NCBI RefSeq assembly: GCF_022511585.1
Contig: NZ_JAKWBN010000001.1
Location: 420,269-484,268 of the forward strand
DNA from: Shimazuella soli
GTDB taxonomy: Bacteria; Bacillota; Bacilli; Thermoactinomycetales; Thermoactinomycetaceae
Direction of reading: 5' to 3'
DNA: 64,000 nucleotides
Below, piece by piece: positions 1-10,556 of this stretch. The stretch's first letter is position 1; each line of letters begins with the position of its first letter. The notes under the pieces are model-generated. The model did not search any database and was not told the DNA's origin. It worked only from the letters and a program-made list of their open reading frames with translations. Both the position numbers and the translations under genes were made by a program.

Positions 1-1
1 G

Positions 2-220
2 ATGAAACATAACTATGAAAAAGCAAAGCCACTCTTACACCAATTGATTACGAGTGAAGAAGAACACGATCAATTAATAAGTCTACAATATATTTATTGG
101 TATGCAAAGGAGCATACAAAAAATTGGGGAAAGGAGATAAAAAAGATTTTAACAACAAATAAAAACCCTGAGATCAAAAGATTTGCAGACTACATTCTGA
201 AAAGTGATAAACGTGGTTAG
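2..220 (+). CDS. Hypothetical protein, possibly 5'-truncated by the window edge
   Basis: A 72-residue open frame begins at an ATG on the second base of the window, so no ribosome binding site can be seen and the real start may lie further left. The product is rich in Lys, Glu and aromatic residues and looks helical (several Tyr/Trp/Leu in a helix-repeat-like spacing), with no signal peptide or membrane segment. I do not recognise the family. It converges on the minus-strand speE with a gap of about 70 bases. Confidence 0.45.
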   Translation: MKHNYEKAKPLLHQLITSEEEHDQLISLQYIYWYAKEHTKNWGKEIKKILTTNKNPEIKRFADYILKSDKRG

Positions 221-291
221 AACAACAAAACAAAAGAATCCAGTGGAGATTCTCCTTAGATTCTTTCGAATGAGAATATTTTCATTTAATT

Positions 292-1134
292 TTATTCGAA
301 ATCTTGCAGGCGTTCAGGTAAATAAAAGCAATTATGTAATATATTGTAGTTCACATATTTGGTTTGTTTCTCAAAAGAAGGAATGGAGACATCGTGGTAT
401 TTTTTCGAACCAATGGTAAAGCTCCATAATGCTCCAGGATATGTAGGGACAGTGGCTATGTATAATTTACGATGAACAAAGATTTCTCCGATTCGTCCAT
501 AGGTTTGAGCTGTGATTTCATTATTCAAAAACGGCGACATGCTTTGGCAAACCATCAAACCATCTGCTTTTAATGCTTGATAGACGTCTTGGTAAAACGT
601 TTTGGCGAAAAGCGCTTCTCCTGGACCGACTGGATCGGAGGAGTCTACGATGATGACATCATATTCATCTTGATGTTCTTTTACATATTTCATGCCATCT
701 GTAAAGTGAAAATGGACTCTTGGATCAGATAATCGTCCAGATACTTCTGGAAGATATTCAAGGCATAGCTTCACGACAGTTTGATCAATTTCCACTTGAT
801 CAATGGTTTCAATCTGTTCGTATTTGGCAACTTCACGAGCAGCTCCACAATCTCCTCCGCCAATGATTAATACCTTTTTCGCATTTGGATGGATAGCCAG
901 GGGCACATGTGTGATCATTTCATTGTAAATATGTCCATCAGCAGAAGTTGTTTGGACGACACCATCTAGTACCAATGTACGCCCAAAATCGTAGGAATCG
1001 ACAATCATCACATGTTGAAATTCGGATTGTTCTTCCGCGATGATCTCTTTTAGCCGATAACTGATTTTTAAGTTATCTCGATCGTTTTCAACGAGCCAAG
1101 TATCGCCGTTTATTTGTTGCGTATAAGTAGTCAT
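292..1134 (-). CDS. speE: Spermidine synthase (polyamine aminopropyltransferase)
   Basis: Transfers the aminopropyl group of decarboxylated S-adenosylmethionine to putrescine, in the cytosol. The 280-residue length is usual for bacterial SpeE. The Rossmann motif GGGDCGAAREV follows the N-terminal beta-strand domain, and the active-site loop with DSSDPVGPGEALF and the late YPGALWSFTIGSK segment are both present. The start is supported by an AAGGGG-type ribosome binding site about 8 bases upstream of the ATG at 1134. No other polyamine gene (speA, speB, speD) is visible here, so it appears to stand alone. Confidence 0.93.
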   Translation of the reverse strand: MTTYTQQINGDTWLVENDRDNLKISYRLKEIIAEEQSEFQHVMIVDSYDFGRTLVLDGVVQTTSADGHIYNEMITHVPLAIHPNAKKVLIIGGGDCGAAREVAKYEQIETIDQVEIDQTVVKLCLEYLPEVSGRLSDPRVHFHFTDGMKYVKEHQDEYDVIIVDSSDPVGPGEALFAKTFYQDVYQALKADGLMVCQSMSPFLNNEITAQTYGRIGEIFVHRKLYIATVPTYPGALWSFTIGSKKYHDVSIPSFEKQTKYVNYNILHNCFYLPERLQDFE

Positions 1135-1186
1135 AATAACGCCCCTTTTCTGTAGTGTGGTCAGCAGAGGTTAGAAGTTCTAAATA

Positions 1187-1507
1187 CTAGCGTATAAACC
1201 ATCCGATGTATACATCTTTGAGTATTTTTCCTTTTTGGAAGGTGAAGGTATGGTTCACCTTTTCCCCATTGTAGCTTCCCCAGTACTTTATGATTCCACC
1301 TCCATGGACAGTAAATGTTATGGTGCCTGTGATTCCTGCACCAATTAAATAAATTGTGCGACCTATCGCAGCATTCACTCTTACTCCAGTAGGTAGCGTG
1401 ATTTCATAGTGGAAGTAAGATAATTTTCCTTTTTCACGATCCATTATCAGCCTACCACCGATTGCAGAGGGTTCAAAAATTTGGTTGTCGGGATCGAAGA
1501 ATGTCAT
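1187..1507 (-). CDS. Small conserved-looking protein of unknown function
   Basis: A 106-residue protein with a good AGGAGG ribosome binding site before its ATG at 1507. It is rich in Gly, Thr and beta-branched residues, with alternating hydrophobic stretches that suggest an all-beta fold. It has no signal peptide and no cysteines. The stop lies about 50 bases upstream of the speE start on the same strand, so the two could be co-transcribed, but a link to polyamines would be a guess. I do not recognise the family. Confidence 0.6.
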   Translation of the reverse strand: MTFFDPDNQIFEPSAIGGRLIMDREKGKLSYFHYEITLPTGVRVNAAIGRTIYLIGAGITGTITFTVHGGGIIKYWGSYNGEKVNHTFTFQKGKILKDVYIGWFIR

Positions 1508-1836
1508 GGAATCCTCCTGTTTTCCCAGAAGTTGTGAATTTTATTATATAAACAAATAGAGGATCAAGTAAATAAGTATTGTTTTAAGGATTAAATTTTA
1601 TCGGGAAATTGTTATAATTTAGATTTATGTTCACGGGTGCTGCATTTTAGGAATATTTATTTGCATAAAAATGAAGTTAGTTATAAGCTTTTGGATTTAT
1701 CTAAGGCTTCTTGTGCATTTTAAAAAATAAATTGGATATTTATTCTAGAAAATTTTATAGAGATTATTTTTAGTTTTTAATATAATCATTTTAATCAAAA
1801 CGGAACAAGAGTTCTAATATAGGTACAGGTGATGAT
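1508..1836. other. AT-rich intergenic region without a recognisable gene
   Basis: About 330 bases of AT-rich sequence separate the divergent small gene on the left from the decayed regulator on the right. It should contain the promoter of the 106-aa gene. I see no convincing coding frame, RNA gene or strong inverted repeat. Confidence 0.5.
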
Positions 1837-2360
1837 ATGAGTATAAAAACATTAGAAAATTATTTTTTGTTATTATAATTTTTTACAAGAGATACTCCAT
1901 CGTGGGGAGTCCGAGAGTTAGCAAAAGAATGCGAGATGAGTCATTCTTTTGTTCAACGAATTTTGTCAACTTTTGAAAAAAAGTTTTGATGAAAGACCCA
2001 CAGACTCAAAAATATGAACTTGGGATTGGCTTTTGGCAGTATGGGCAGATGGTGCAGGAAAAGATTCATCTTAACGATTTCATCCTATTCTCGAGCGTAT
2101 CTCAAAAAAGGGTGGAGAATCTGTTTTCTTTATCGTTTTAGATGGACAAGAGGGAGTATGTATGGATATCGCAGAGAGTGATCAGATCATTAAATATGTC
2201 ATCTCCATTGGGAGTAGGACACAGTTGTGCGCAGGTGCTTCTAATATAGTGATTATGGCTTTTTTATCAGATGAACATCAAAAACAGATCATCGATAAAG
2301 GATTAAAGCCATCACTTCTAACACCATTGTCGACGAAGAGAAGTTAAGGTGGGACCGTAT
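1837..2360 (+). pseudogene. Decayed IclR-family transcriptional regulator
   Basis: Translating piecewise in three frames gives a recognisable IclR-type regulator. The N-terminal helix-turn-helix reads SIKTLENYFLLL, then after a stop WGVRELAKECEMSHSFVQRI. A frameshift follows, then DPQTQKYELGIGFWQYG, then the ligand-binding part (SVFFIVLDGQEGVCMDIAES, GSRTQLCAGASNIVIMAFL), and a last frameshift before TIVDEEKLRW. At least one in-frame stop and two or three frameshifts interrupt it, and the C-terminal quarter is missing where the leuS promoter begins. An AGGT-type ribosome binding site precedes the original ATG. The gene is dead. Only the 61-codon stretch 2162-2347 remains open. Confidence 0.75.
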
Positions 2361-2386
2361 GGAGTGCCAATCCTTCTCTCCATATC

Positions 2387-2415
2387 CTTGACATTAGCCG
2401 CAAAGCAGGGCATAA
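2387..2415 (+). promoter_or_regulatory. Likely sigma-A promoter of leuS
   Basis: TTGACA at 2387-2392, a 17-base spacer and CATAAT at 2410-2415 place the transcript start near 2422, just before the T-box leader. The promoter lies where the 3' end of the decayed IclR gene would have been. Confidence 0.6.
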
Positions 2416-2419
2416 TGAT

Positions 2420-2718
2420 GGCAATATCATGAATGAAGCTAGGATGGAGAGTAGTAGCTTGTTTCTCTCAGCATAGAGAGTTGGCATACTGGTGCAAGTC
2501 AACCTGAGGGATATGTGAACTCGCTTCATCGCTCCAGAGGGGAAGAACAAGTAGCCTTTGGCGTATACCTACGTTACAGGTTCGAGCCGAGCGTCCGATC
2601 AAGACGCTAATTAGGGTGGTACCGCGGGAAAGCCGGGGTCCCCCAAAAAGTACTACTTTTTGGGGTGGTCTAACCTCTCGTCCCTAGCAAAATAGCTAGT
2701 GGCTTGAGGTTTTTATTT
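2420..2718 (+). promoter_or_regulatory. T-box leader (tRNA-Leu responsive riboswitch) of leuS
   Basis: The signature AGGGTGGTACCGCGG is at 2613-2627. It is followed by a terminator hairpin (about 2672-2712, CCTAGC...GCTAGT with CTC/GAG at the base) and a run of T. Upstream is a Stem I-like region with the GGAGAGTAG element and, at 2518-2522, GAACTC, making CTC (Leu) at 2520-2522 the likely specifier codon. Uncharged tRNA-Leu would stabilise the antiterminator and switch leuS on. An additional perfect hairpin, CCCCAAAAAGTA/TACTTTTTGGGG (about 2643-2667), lies between the T-box sequence and the terminator. Confidence 0.9.
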
Positions 2719-2743
2719 TTTAGATGAAGAAAGGTTGATTTGC

Positions 2744-5200
2744 ATGAAAGAGTATGCGCATCGGGAGATTGAAACAAAGTGGCAAGCATACTGGGAAGAA
2801 AATGCGTTACATAAAACAGATGAAGACAAAACAAAACCAACCTATTATGCATTGGAACAGTTTCCCTATCCGTCAGGGGACGGGCTTCATATGGGGCATG
2901 TTCGTGTTTATTCGATAGGAGATGTGATCGCCCGTTTTCGGAAGATGAACGGTTACCGTGTTCTGCACCCAATGGGTGCAGATGCATTTGGTCTGCCAGC
3001 AGAAAATGCTGCGATTCAGCGCGGGGTCAATCCTCGTGAATGGACATTAAATAACATGGAGCGGATTCGCAAAGAGCAAGCATTGTTAGGAGGTTCCTAT
3101 GATTGGGATCGTTATGTAGGTACCTGCTTGCCAGATTATTACCAGTTTACTCAATGGTTGTTCTTGCTTTTTTATGAGCGGGGATTGGCTTATCGTAAAA
3201 AGGCTTCGGTCAACTGGTGTCCGAGCTGTGCAACTGTTCTTGCCAACGAGCAAGTAGAAGACGGAAAATGTTGGCGTTGCGGTTCTGAAGTGATAAAAAA
3301 AGAGTTGGAACAATGGTTTTTGCGGATTACAGACTATGCAGAACGCTTGCTAGATGGATTGGATACATTGCCAAAATGGCCTGACAAAATTAAAACGATG
3401 CAGCGAAACTGGATTGGGAAAAGCAAAGGTGCAAATGTCACTTTCTCCCTTCCATCAGTTGGGAAAGAAGTAAGTGTGTTCACAACACGGCCTGATACGT
3501 TATATGGTGTAACATATATGGTTTTAGCCCCTGAACATCCGCTTGTTCCACAATTGATCAAAGGAAATGAACAAGAGCAGGAAATTCTGGACTTTATCCA
3601 AACGATGCGCAAATCTACGGAGTTAGAGCGCACTGCTACTGATGTAGAGAAAATTGGCTATGATACGGGTTCAAAAGCTATCCATCCATTAACAGGGGAA
3701 GAAATTCCGATTTGGATTGCCAATTATGTCTTATTCGACTATGGAACAGGTGCAGTGATGGGAGTTCCAGCCCATGATGAACGCGATTTTGTCTTTGCGA
3801 GCAAATATAATCTGCCAATCAAAGTGGTTGTTCAACCAGATGGGGAGAAATTAGCAGAACCGCTGACGGAAGCATTTACGGGAGAAGGAAAACTCGTTTC
3901 TTCCAGCTCTTTTGATGGAATAAATAATCGAGCAGCAATTACGGCAATTGCCGATCATTTGGAGCAGCAGAACAAAGGTGGAAGTGTAACCAACTATCGT
4001 CTTCGTGATTGGCTCATTTCGCGACAACGTTATTGGGGCACACCAATCCCGATTATTTATTGTGATGATTGTGGGATAGTTCCGGTACCTAAAGACCAAC
4101 TGCCTGTTGTTCTCCCAGAAGATGTCGTCTTTGATGGAAAGAGCAATCCACTGGCCACATCGGAAACTTTTGTTCATACCACTTGTCCTACATGTGGGGG
4201 AAAAGCACGCCGGGAAACCGATACGATGGATACGTTTATCGATTCTTCTTGGTATTACTTCCGTTACGTAGATGCTAAAAATGAGGAAATTCCTTTTGCG
4301 AAAGAGAAAGCAGATGAATGGTTACCTGTAAAAGAATATATTGGAGGGATTGAGCACGCAGTACTGCATTTGCTCTACTCCCGGTTCTTTACGAAAGTAC
4401 TGCATGATGCAGGTATGGTATCTGTGGACGAGCCATTTGAAAGTTTATTGGCCCAAGGGATGGTACTGCGAGATGGAGCTAAGATGTCCAAATCAAAAGG
4501 AAATGTGGTCAGTCCCTTAGAGATTATTGAAAAATACGGTGCGGATACAGCTCGTCTCTTTATCCTTTTTGCTGCTCCTCCAGAGCGTGATCTGGAATGG
4601 AGTGATGCGGGAGTAGAGGGAAGTTACCGTTTTATCAAACGTGTCTGGCGTTTGGTCCATGAAAACCAAGCTTTATTTGAAAACAAAGCAAGTAGTTCTG
4701 ATCTGTCACAGGAAGCGAAAGAATTGCGCCGTCTTACGCATCAGACGATTCAAAAGGTGACAGTGGAGATCGGAGAGCGTAACCACTTTAATACCGCAGT
4801 GAGCGCGGTAATGGAGCTCGTCAATGGGATTTCGAGTTATCCAGCTAGTGAGGATCGTGGAGTATTGCGGGACGCATTAGAAAATGCAGTACTATTGCTC
4901 TCTCCATTTGTACCACACCTAGCAGAAGAATTGTGGCAAGTGATGGGACATACGGAGAGTATCACGCTCGCTTCTTGGCCAACTTTTGACCCTGCGGCTC
5001 TGGTTCAAGATGAAGTGGAGATTATGGTGCAAATCAATGGGAAAAACAGAGAAAAGCTAGTGGTGGCAAGTACTGCTAGCAGAGAAGAGATTGAAGCGAC
5101 TGCTCTAGCAAATGAAAAGATCAAAAGTTTAATTGCTGAGAAAACTGTACGAAAAGTGATTGTAGTTCCCAAAAAATTGGTCAATGTAGTGGTAGGTTAG
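2744..5200 (+). CDS. leuS: Leucyl-tRNA synthetase
   Basis: Charges tRNA-Leu with leucine in the cytosol. The class I signature HMGH is at residues 49-52 and KMSKSKGN is near residue 580. A CPSC...CWRC zinc-binding element lies in the first third and a CP1 editing domain is inserted in the Rossmann fold. The start at ATG 2744 is preferred (818 aa) because the AGAAAGG ribosome binding site sits about 9 bases upstream. The in-frame TTG at 2735 would overlap that site. Expression is controlled by the T-box leader. In related Bacillales leuS often precedes comEA; here glycerol and coat clusters lie between them. Confidence 0.98.
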   Translation: MKEYAHREIETKWQAYWEENALHKTDEDKTKPTYYALEQFPYPSGDGLHMGHVRVYSIGDVIARFRKMNGYRVLHPMGADAFGLPAENAAIQRGVNPREWTLNNMERIRKEQALLGGSYDWDRYVGTCLPDYYQFTQWLFLLFYERGLAYRKKASVNWCPSCATVLANEQVEDGKCWRCGSEVIKKELEQWFLRITDYAERLLDGLDTLPKWPDKIKTMQRNWIGKSKGANVTFSLPSVGKEVSVFTTRPDTLYGVTYMVLAPEHPLVPQLIKGNEQEQEILDFIQTMRKSTELERTATDVEKIGYDTGSKAIHPLTGEEIPIWIANYVLFDYGTGAVMGVPAHDERDFVFASKYNLPIKVVVQPDGEKLAEPLTEAFTGEGKLVSSSSFDGINNRAAITAIADHLEQQNKGGSVTNYRLRDWLISRQRYWGTPIPIIYCDDCGIVPVPKDQLPVVLPEDVVFDGKSNPLATSETFVHTTCPTCGGKARRETDTMDTFIDSSWYYFRYVDAKNEEIPFAKEKADEWLPVKEYIGGIEHAVLHLLYSRFFTKVLHDAGMVSVDEPFESLLAQGMVLRDGAKMSKSKGNVVSPLEIIEKYGADTARLFILFAAPPERDLEWSDAGVEGSYRFIKRVWRLVHENQALFENKASSSDLSQEAKELRRLTHQTIQKVTVEIGERNHFNTAVSAVMELVNGISSYPASEDRGVLRDALENAVLLLSPFVPHLAEELWQVMGHTESITLASWPTFDPAALVQDEVEIMVQINGKNREKLVVASTASREEIEATALANEKIKSLIAEKTVRKVIVVPKKLVNVVVG

Positions 5201-5202
5201 AA

Positions 5203-5242
5203 AAAGGGCTTCTCCATTAGGGAGAGGCCTTTTCATTTTTTT
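5203..5242 (+). terminator. Rho-independent terminator of leuS
   Basis: AAGGGCTTCTCC and GGGAGAGGCCTTTT form a hairpin directly after the leuS stop, followed by a run of T. Confidence 0.85.
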
Positions 5243-5471
5243 GAAAAACTTGTTTCGTATCGATTTCGTAATCTTTCTTTCCTTGCATTTTTCAATGAAA
5301 TATTTTGAGGTAAATTTCCAAACAATGATTTAGCAATAGCAACTTTATTTTCATTTACATTTGTGAGTTTTGCGATGTTTTTTCCGTTCTTGATGATGAT
5401 AATATCTTCAATGTTTGCAAGTTCTAGGTATTTCCCGAGATTTTTCCTAACTCAGTCACAGAAATGATCAT
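5233..5471 (-). pseudogene. Frameshifted Phd/YefM-type antitoxin
   Basis: Behind an AAGGAGG ribosome binding site an ATG (5469-5471) starts MIISVTEL. A single lost base near codon 8-9 then shifts the frame into KNLGKYLELANIEDIIII and KNGKNIAKLTNVNENKV. This is the typical pattern of Phd/YefM antitoxins (beta-strand, N-terminal dimer helix, then KNGK.IAKL). After the shift the frame is open to a stop at 5233-5235, about 79 residues in total. No toxin gene follows, because leuS occupies the downstream side, so this is an orphan remnant. Alternatives are a sequencing error or a programmed frameshift. Confidence 0.72.
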
Positions 5472-5582
5472 GAGATCGCCTCCTTTTTAAATAGATTATA
5501 TGGAAAACTAAGTTGTTCATATTTTTTTATTAAATATTTAGTACTTTGTTGTAATAGGTGATCGATGAAGGAGAAATAAAGA

Positions 5583-5620
5583 AAAATGCCACAGCAATGT
5601 AAGGTTGCAAGTGGCATTTT
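5583..5620 (-). terminator. Terminator of glpD
   Basis: AAAATGCCAC (5583-5592) pairs with GTGGCATTTT (5611-5620). The hairpin lies just past the glpD stop, and the A/T-flanked stem could work in both directions. Confidence 0.8.
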
Positions 5621-5632
5621 GTTGTTTCTAAC

Positions 5633-7255
5633 TTATGCAGCCGAAGTAGCATATTTTATTTCTTTCTCTAGCAGCTCTCTAAAACGGGCAGTTTGTGCCT
5701 CATTCCATGCAAAGTAGTTTCTCATATACTCCAAGACAGGTTCTTTCCATTTTTTTACCCAATCAATATGGAAAAACATCGCACCGGTTCGACGGGCAAA
5801 GAAGTCAACAGGGTTTAGGACCATTTCTTTCTCCAATCCATATACCAAAGAAGCATAAACAGCAGGAGGCAAGTTGTTTTTTGCTGCTTCTTGATGTTGC
5901 TCAGTTATAATTGCATAAATTTCATCTACATTGCTACCATAAAGTTTTGCCAATCGTTCTGCTTCATCAGCTTCCAACCCGATGGCGATACCTTGTTGTT
6001 TCTTTTCTTTGAGGAAAGAAGAAAGGTTTTTCGATCCTCCTACATCTCCACCGGATAAGATGATATGTTTGGTTTCACTTGGTTTATTTACTCCCAGATT
6101 TTTGGCTACCATATCTACTACACGTTCGGCCATTTTTCGATATCCTGTTAATTTTCCACCCGCAATGGTAATGAGTCCAGATTTGGAATGGAAAATTTCA
6201 TCGTGGCGGGAAATTTCCGATGGCGCTTTTCCTTCTTCGTGAATAAGCGGACGAACTCCAGCCCAACTGGATTCGATATCGTCTTCTGTCAACTGTAGGG
6301 ATGGAAACATATGATTTGCTGCTGCGATCAAGTATTGCTGATCTTCATGGGTAGTTCTTGGATGAACCAAATCAGCGTGATAATCCGTATCGGTTGTGCC
6401 GATATACGTCTTGCCATCACGTGGAATGGCGAATACCATTCGTTTGTCTGGCGTATCAAAATAAATGGATTGATGCAGTGGAAATCTGGATTGATCCATT
6501 ACTAAATGTACTCCTTTTGTCCAATGGAGTGTTTTTCCTTGTTTTGAGCCATCTTTTTCCCGCAGGTCATCTACCCATGGGCCAGTAGCATTTACAATTT
6601 GTTTAGCCAAAACCTTGATTTGTTCTCCAGTCAAGACGTCTTCCGCTAGTACGCCTTTTATTTTTCTATTTTCATAAATGAAATCTACTACTTTCAGATA
6701 GTTATAGGCGAGTGCGCCATATTCAACAGCTTTCTTTAACACTTCTATGGTGAGTCGGGCGTCGTCTGTACGGTATTCTACATAATATCCAGAGCCTTTT
6801 AAACCATCTTTGCGAAGCAGAGGTTCTTTATTTAAAGTTTCCTCTCGATTAAGCATTTTTCGTCTTTCTGTTTTCTTTACACCTGCTAAATAATCGTAAA
6901 GGCGAATACCGAATGAAGTAGCGAGCTTGCCAAATGTACCACCTTTTACAATCGGCAGTAACATCCATTCTGGAGTCGTAACGTGAGGAGCATTTTCATA
7001 TACGATGGCTCTTTCTTTCCCAACTTCAGCAACAATGGATATTTCGAGTTGTTTCAAATATCGAAGTCCACCATGGACTAATTTTGTGGATCGGCTGGAA
7101 GTACCTGCTGCAAAATCTTGCATCTCGATTACCGCAGTTTGAAGTCCTCTGCTCTGAGCATCTAATGCGATACCTGCGCCAGTGATTCCTCCTCCAATGA
7201 CCAACACATCTAATTCTGTTTCGGTTAGCTTTTTGAGAGATGTTGTTCGGTTCAT
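5633..7255 (-). CDS. glpD: Aerobic glycerol-3-phosphate dehydrogenase (FAD)
   Basis: Oxidises glycerol-3-phosphate to dihydroxyacetone phosphate at the membrane face and passes electrons to quinone. The N-terminal FAD-binding motif is GGGITGAGIALDAQSRG, followed by AAGTSSRSTKLVHGGLRYL, the family signature. The late GGKLTGYRKMAE and a C-terminal DAO_C-type domain are present. The start at ATG 7253-7255 gives 540 aa and has an AAGGAGG ribosome binding site about 9 bases upstream; an upstream in-frame start at 7294 would fall in the leader terminator. It lies downstream of glpK with its own antiterminator-controlled leader. Confidence 0.96.
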   Translation of the reverse strand: MNRTTSLKKLTETELDVLVIGGGITGAGIALDAQSRGLQTAVIEMQDFAAGTSSRSTKLVHGGLRYLKQLEISIVAEVGKERAIVYENAPHVTTPEWMLLPIVKGGTFGKLATSFGIRLYDYLAGVKKTERRKMLNREETLNKEPLLRKDGLKGSGYYVEYRTDDARLTIEVLKKAVEYGALAYNYLKVVDFIYENRKIKGVLAEDVLTGEQIKVLAKQIVNATGPWVDDLREKDGSKQGKTLHWTKGVHLVMDQSRFPLHQSIYFDTPDKRMVFAIPRDGKTYIGTTDTDYHADLVHPRTTHEDQQYLIAAANHMFPSLQLTEDDIESSWAGVRPLIHEEGKAPSEISRHDEIFHSKSGLITIAGGKLTGYRKMAERVVDMVAKNLGVNKPSETKHIILSGGDVGGSKNLSSFLKEKKQQGIAIGLEADEAERLAKLYGSNVDEIYAIITEQHQEAAKNNLPPAVYASLVYGLEKEMVLNPVDFFARRTGAMFFHIDWVKKWKEPVLEYMRNYFAWNEAQTARFRELLEKEIKYATSAA

Positions 7256-7278
7256 TTCTATTTCCTCCTTGGGAAGTA

Positions 7279-7344
7279 AAAAAGAAAAGACCACAATCCC
7301 AACACTTTATAAGTAGTTGGGATATGCGGCCTTCTCCTCATCTC
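7279..7344 (-). promoter_or_regulatory. glpD leader: GlpP-type antiterminator site and terminator
   Basis: Read on the minus strand, GAGATGAGGAGAA (7332-7344) precedes a hairpin, ATCCCAAC...GTTGGGAT (7296-7323), and a U-rich tract running into the glpD ribosome binding site. The same 13-base box precedes the terminator in the glpF leader. This matches the known scheme in which GlpP with glycerol-3-phosphate binds glp leader RNA to allow read-through. Confidence 0.75.
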
Positions 7345-7354
7345 CGGTCAAATT

Positions 7355-7442
7355 AACTTGGTAGATAGATAAGATAGTATATTTTATCTTATCTACATAA
7401 GTGCAACTAAGCCTCTGTCTACGCCTTAAAAGGCTTGCCAAT
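7355..7442 (-). repeat. Dispersed intergenic repeat, copy A
   Basis: On the minus strand it reads GCCTTTTAAGGCGTAGACAG, then GGCTTAGTTGCACTTAT, then a hairpin built from GTAGATAAGAT and ATCTTATCTA with a small duplication. The same order of blocks occurs at 50209-50295 and 57834-57969. It fills the gap between glpK and the glpD leader. Confidence 0.75.
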
Positions 7443-7458
7443 CAGCTAGTTTTCTTTA

Positions 7459-8988
<1,530 letters not shown>

Positions 8989-9699
8989 TTAAAACAATCC
9001 CATATAGAGCACAGCTGCTAGGATTGCACCAATTACGGGCCCAATTACAGGTATCCAAGCATATCCCCAATCAGAAGAACCTTTTCCTGCGATTGGCAAA
9101 ATTGCATGAGCAATACGTGGACCTAGATCCCTAGCTGGATTAATCGCATATCCTGTTGTTCCTCCAAGAGACATCCCGATTGCAACAATTAAGAAGGCAA
9201 CAGCGATGGTTTGTACACCATCAGCAAATACTAGTCCTTTTGCTCCAAATGCTAATAATACAAATACAAGAAGTGCAGTACCAATGATTTCACTTAATAA
9301 GTTAGCAAATGAACTGCGAATAGCTGGTCCTGTTGAAAAAACAGCTAGTTTTGCTTCAGCATCATCTGTTTCCTTCCAATGAGGTAGATAATGCAGCCAA
9401 ACAACAACTGCACCAAGGAAAGCTCCAATCATTTGAGCCAGTATCATAGGAAATACTTGAGACCATGCTAATTTACCTGCAATGGCAAATCCAATGGTCA
9501 GAGCGGGGTTTAGATAAGCTCCACTTATATGTCCGACGACATAGGCAGCAATCATTACGGCAAAACCCCATCCAAAAGTAATCACAATCCAACCAGCATC
9601 TTTTGCTTTTGATTTGTTTAAGAGTACGCCGGCGACAACACCATCACCTAAAATAATTAAAATCATCGTTCCAATAAGTTCTGCCATAAAAGTGGACAT
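8989..9699 (-). CDS. glpF: Glycerol uptake facilitator (aquaglyceroporin)
   Basis: A 236-residue MIP-family channel with six predicted membrane segments and two half-helix motifs, NPALTIGFAIAG and NPARDLGPRIAH. The NPAR with Asp after it is typical of glycerol-conducting rather than water-selective members. The start at 9697-9699 has AAGGAGG about 8 bases upstream. It is the first gene of glpFK and sits behind a terminator-containing leader and a cre box. Confidence 0.96.
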   Translation of the reverse strand: MSTFMAELIGTMILIILGDGVVAGVLLNKSKAKDAGWIVITFGWGFAVMIAAYVVGHISGAYLNPALTIGFAIAGKLAWSQVFPMILAQMIGAFLGAVVVWLHYLPHWKETDDAEAKLAVFSTGPAIRSSFANLLSEIIGTALLVFVLLAFGAKGLVFADGVQTIAVAFLIVAIGMSLGGTTGYAINPARDLGPRIAHAILPIAGKGSSDWGYAWIPVIGPVIGAILAAVLYMGLF

Positions 9700-9760
9700 A
9701 CATGAAACCTCCTTTAAATTGATTAATTGAGGAAGAGATGCAGAGTTAGGGCAAATAAAA

Positions 9761-9814
9761 AATCACAAAAATTCCCTCCTAGTAAAAGGGTATTTTTGTG
9801 ATTCTCCTCATCTC
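9761..9814 (-). promoter_or_regulatory. glpFK leader: GlpP-type antiterminator site and terminator
   Basis: On the minus strand, GAGATGAGGAGAA (9802-9814) is followed by a long hairpin of AATCACAAAAATACCCT and AGGGAATTTTTGTGATT (9761-9803), then a T-rich run. The box is identical to that in the glpD leader, while the terminator stems share no sequence. Read-through should depend on GlpP. Confidence 0.8.
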
Positions 9815-9843
9815 ATCACATGGATTAACTTTTTAAAAACCGA

Positions 9844-9892
9844 TGTAACCGTTTACAATTAGAATAATATCCTATCAAAACAAATATGGCAA
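9844..9892 (-). promoter_or_regulatory. glpF promoter with overlapping catabolite-response element (cre)
   Basis: On the minus strand, TTGCCA (9887-9892), a 17-base spacer and TATTAT (9864-9869) form a sigma-A-type promoter. Just downstream, TGTAAACGGTTACA (9844-9857) fits the CcpA operator consensus TGWNANCGNTNWCA at every position. CcpA bound here would block initiation or early elongation, giving glucose repression on top of GlpP induction. Confidence 0.8.
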
Positions 9893-9900
9893 GCTTTTTT

Positions 9901-10452
9901 TTATGTATCCCAAATTTCGCGATCAGAAGAAGTAACAGCGACTGCGCCAGAGTTTAAAGCCAATTGAACTTCTTGATGAGTTCGGATTAATCCACCAGCC
10001 AAAAGTGGGATTTTCGTTCTTGATGCTACTTCTTGAATGACATGAGGCATGATTCCAGGCAATACTTCAATGTAATCAGGTTGAAAGCTATCTAGGAGAC
10101 GATAGCTTGTTTCTAAAGCATGGGAATCTAATAAAAATAATCGCTGAATGGCAATAAGTGATTTTTTCTTCGCTTCTTTTACAACAGGAGTTCGTGTTGA
10201 AATCAGACCTGCCGGTTTGATGGTTTGGCATAAAAATTGCGCTGCATACTCATCGCTGCGTAAGCCTTGGATCAAATCTGCGTGTAAGAGTACTTTTTTC
10301 TGATGTCGATTAGCAAGGGAAATCAGACTTTCTAATTGACCGATATGAGTATCCAGAAGCACGATATATTTGTAGTGGGAACGCAACATTTTTTCAAATT
10401 GCTTGATGCTTTTTGCTGCAGGTAATATTTTTTGATTTGCAAAATGTGTCAT
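9901..10452 (-). CDS. glpP: Glycerol uptake operon antiterminator
   Basis: GlpP is an RNA-binding antiterminator that, with glycerol-3-phosphate, permits transcription through the leaders of glpFK and glpD. The 183-residue protein has the expected small TIM-barrel-like pattern: LHADLIQGLRSDEYAAQFL, GLISTR, DYIEVLPGIMPHVI and a phosphate-binding PLLAGGLIRTHQEVQLAL, ending with GAVAVTSSD. A GAGGAGA ribosome binding site precedes the ATG at 10452. It lies directly upstream of its targets on the same strand, with the glpF promoter in between. Confidence 0.95.
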   Translation of the reverse strand: MTHFANQKILPAAKSIKQFEKMLRSHYKYIVLLDTHIGQLESLISLANRHQKKVLLHADLIQGLRSDEYAAQFLCQTIKPAGLISTRTPVVKEAKKKSLIAIQRLFLLDSHALETSYRLLDSFQPDYIEVLPGIMPHVIQEVASRTKIPLLAGGLIRTHQEVQLALNSGAVAVTSSDREIWDT

Positions 10453-10556
10453 CGTATCTCCTCAGGCTTTCTCATTTGATAAGTCAAGCATTTAAATGAG
10501 ATTGTATCACGATTTAGGCTGAAATTCATATGATGGAGAAACAGGAGTAATAGAAG

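Noticed and set aside
204-419. 71-aa plus-strand ORF over the 3' end of speE
   Set aside because: Antisense to the conserved end of speE; no ribosome binding site and no family resemblance.
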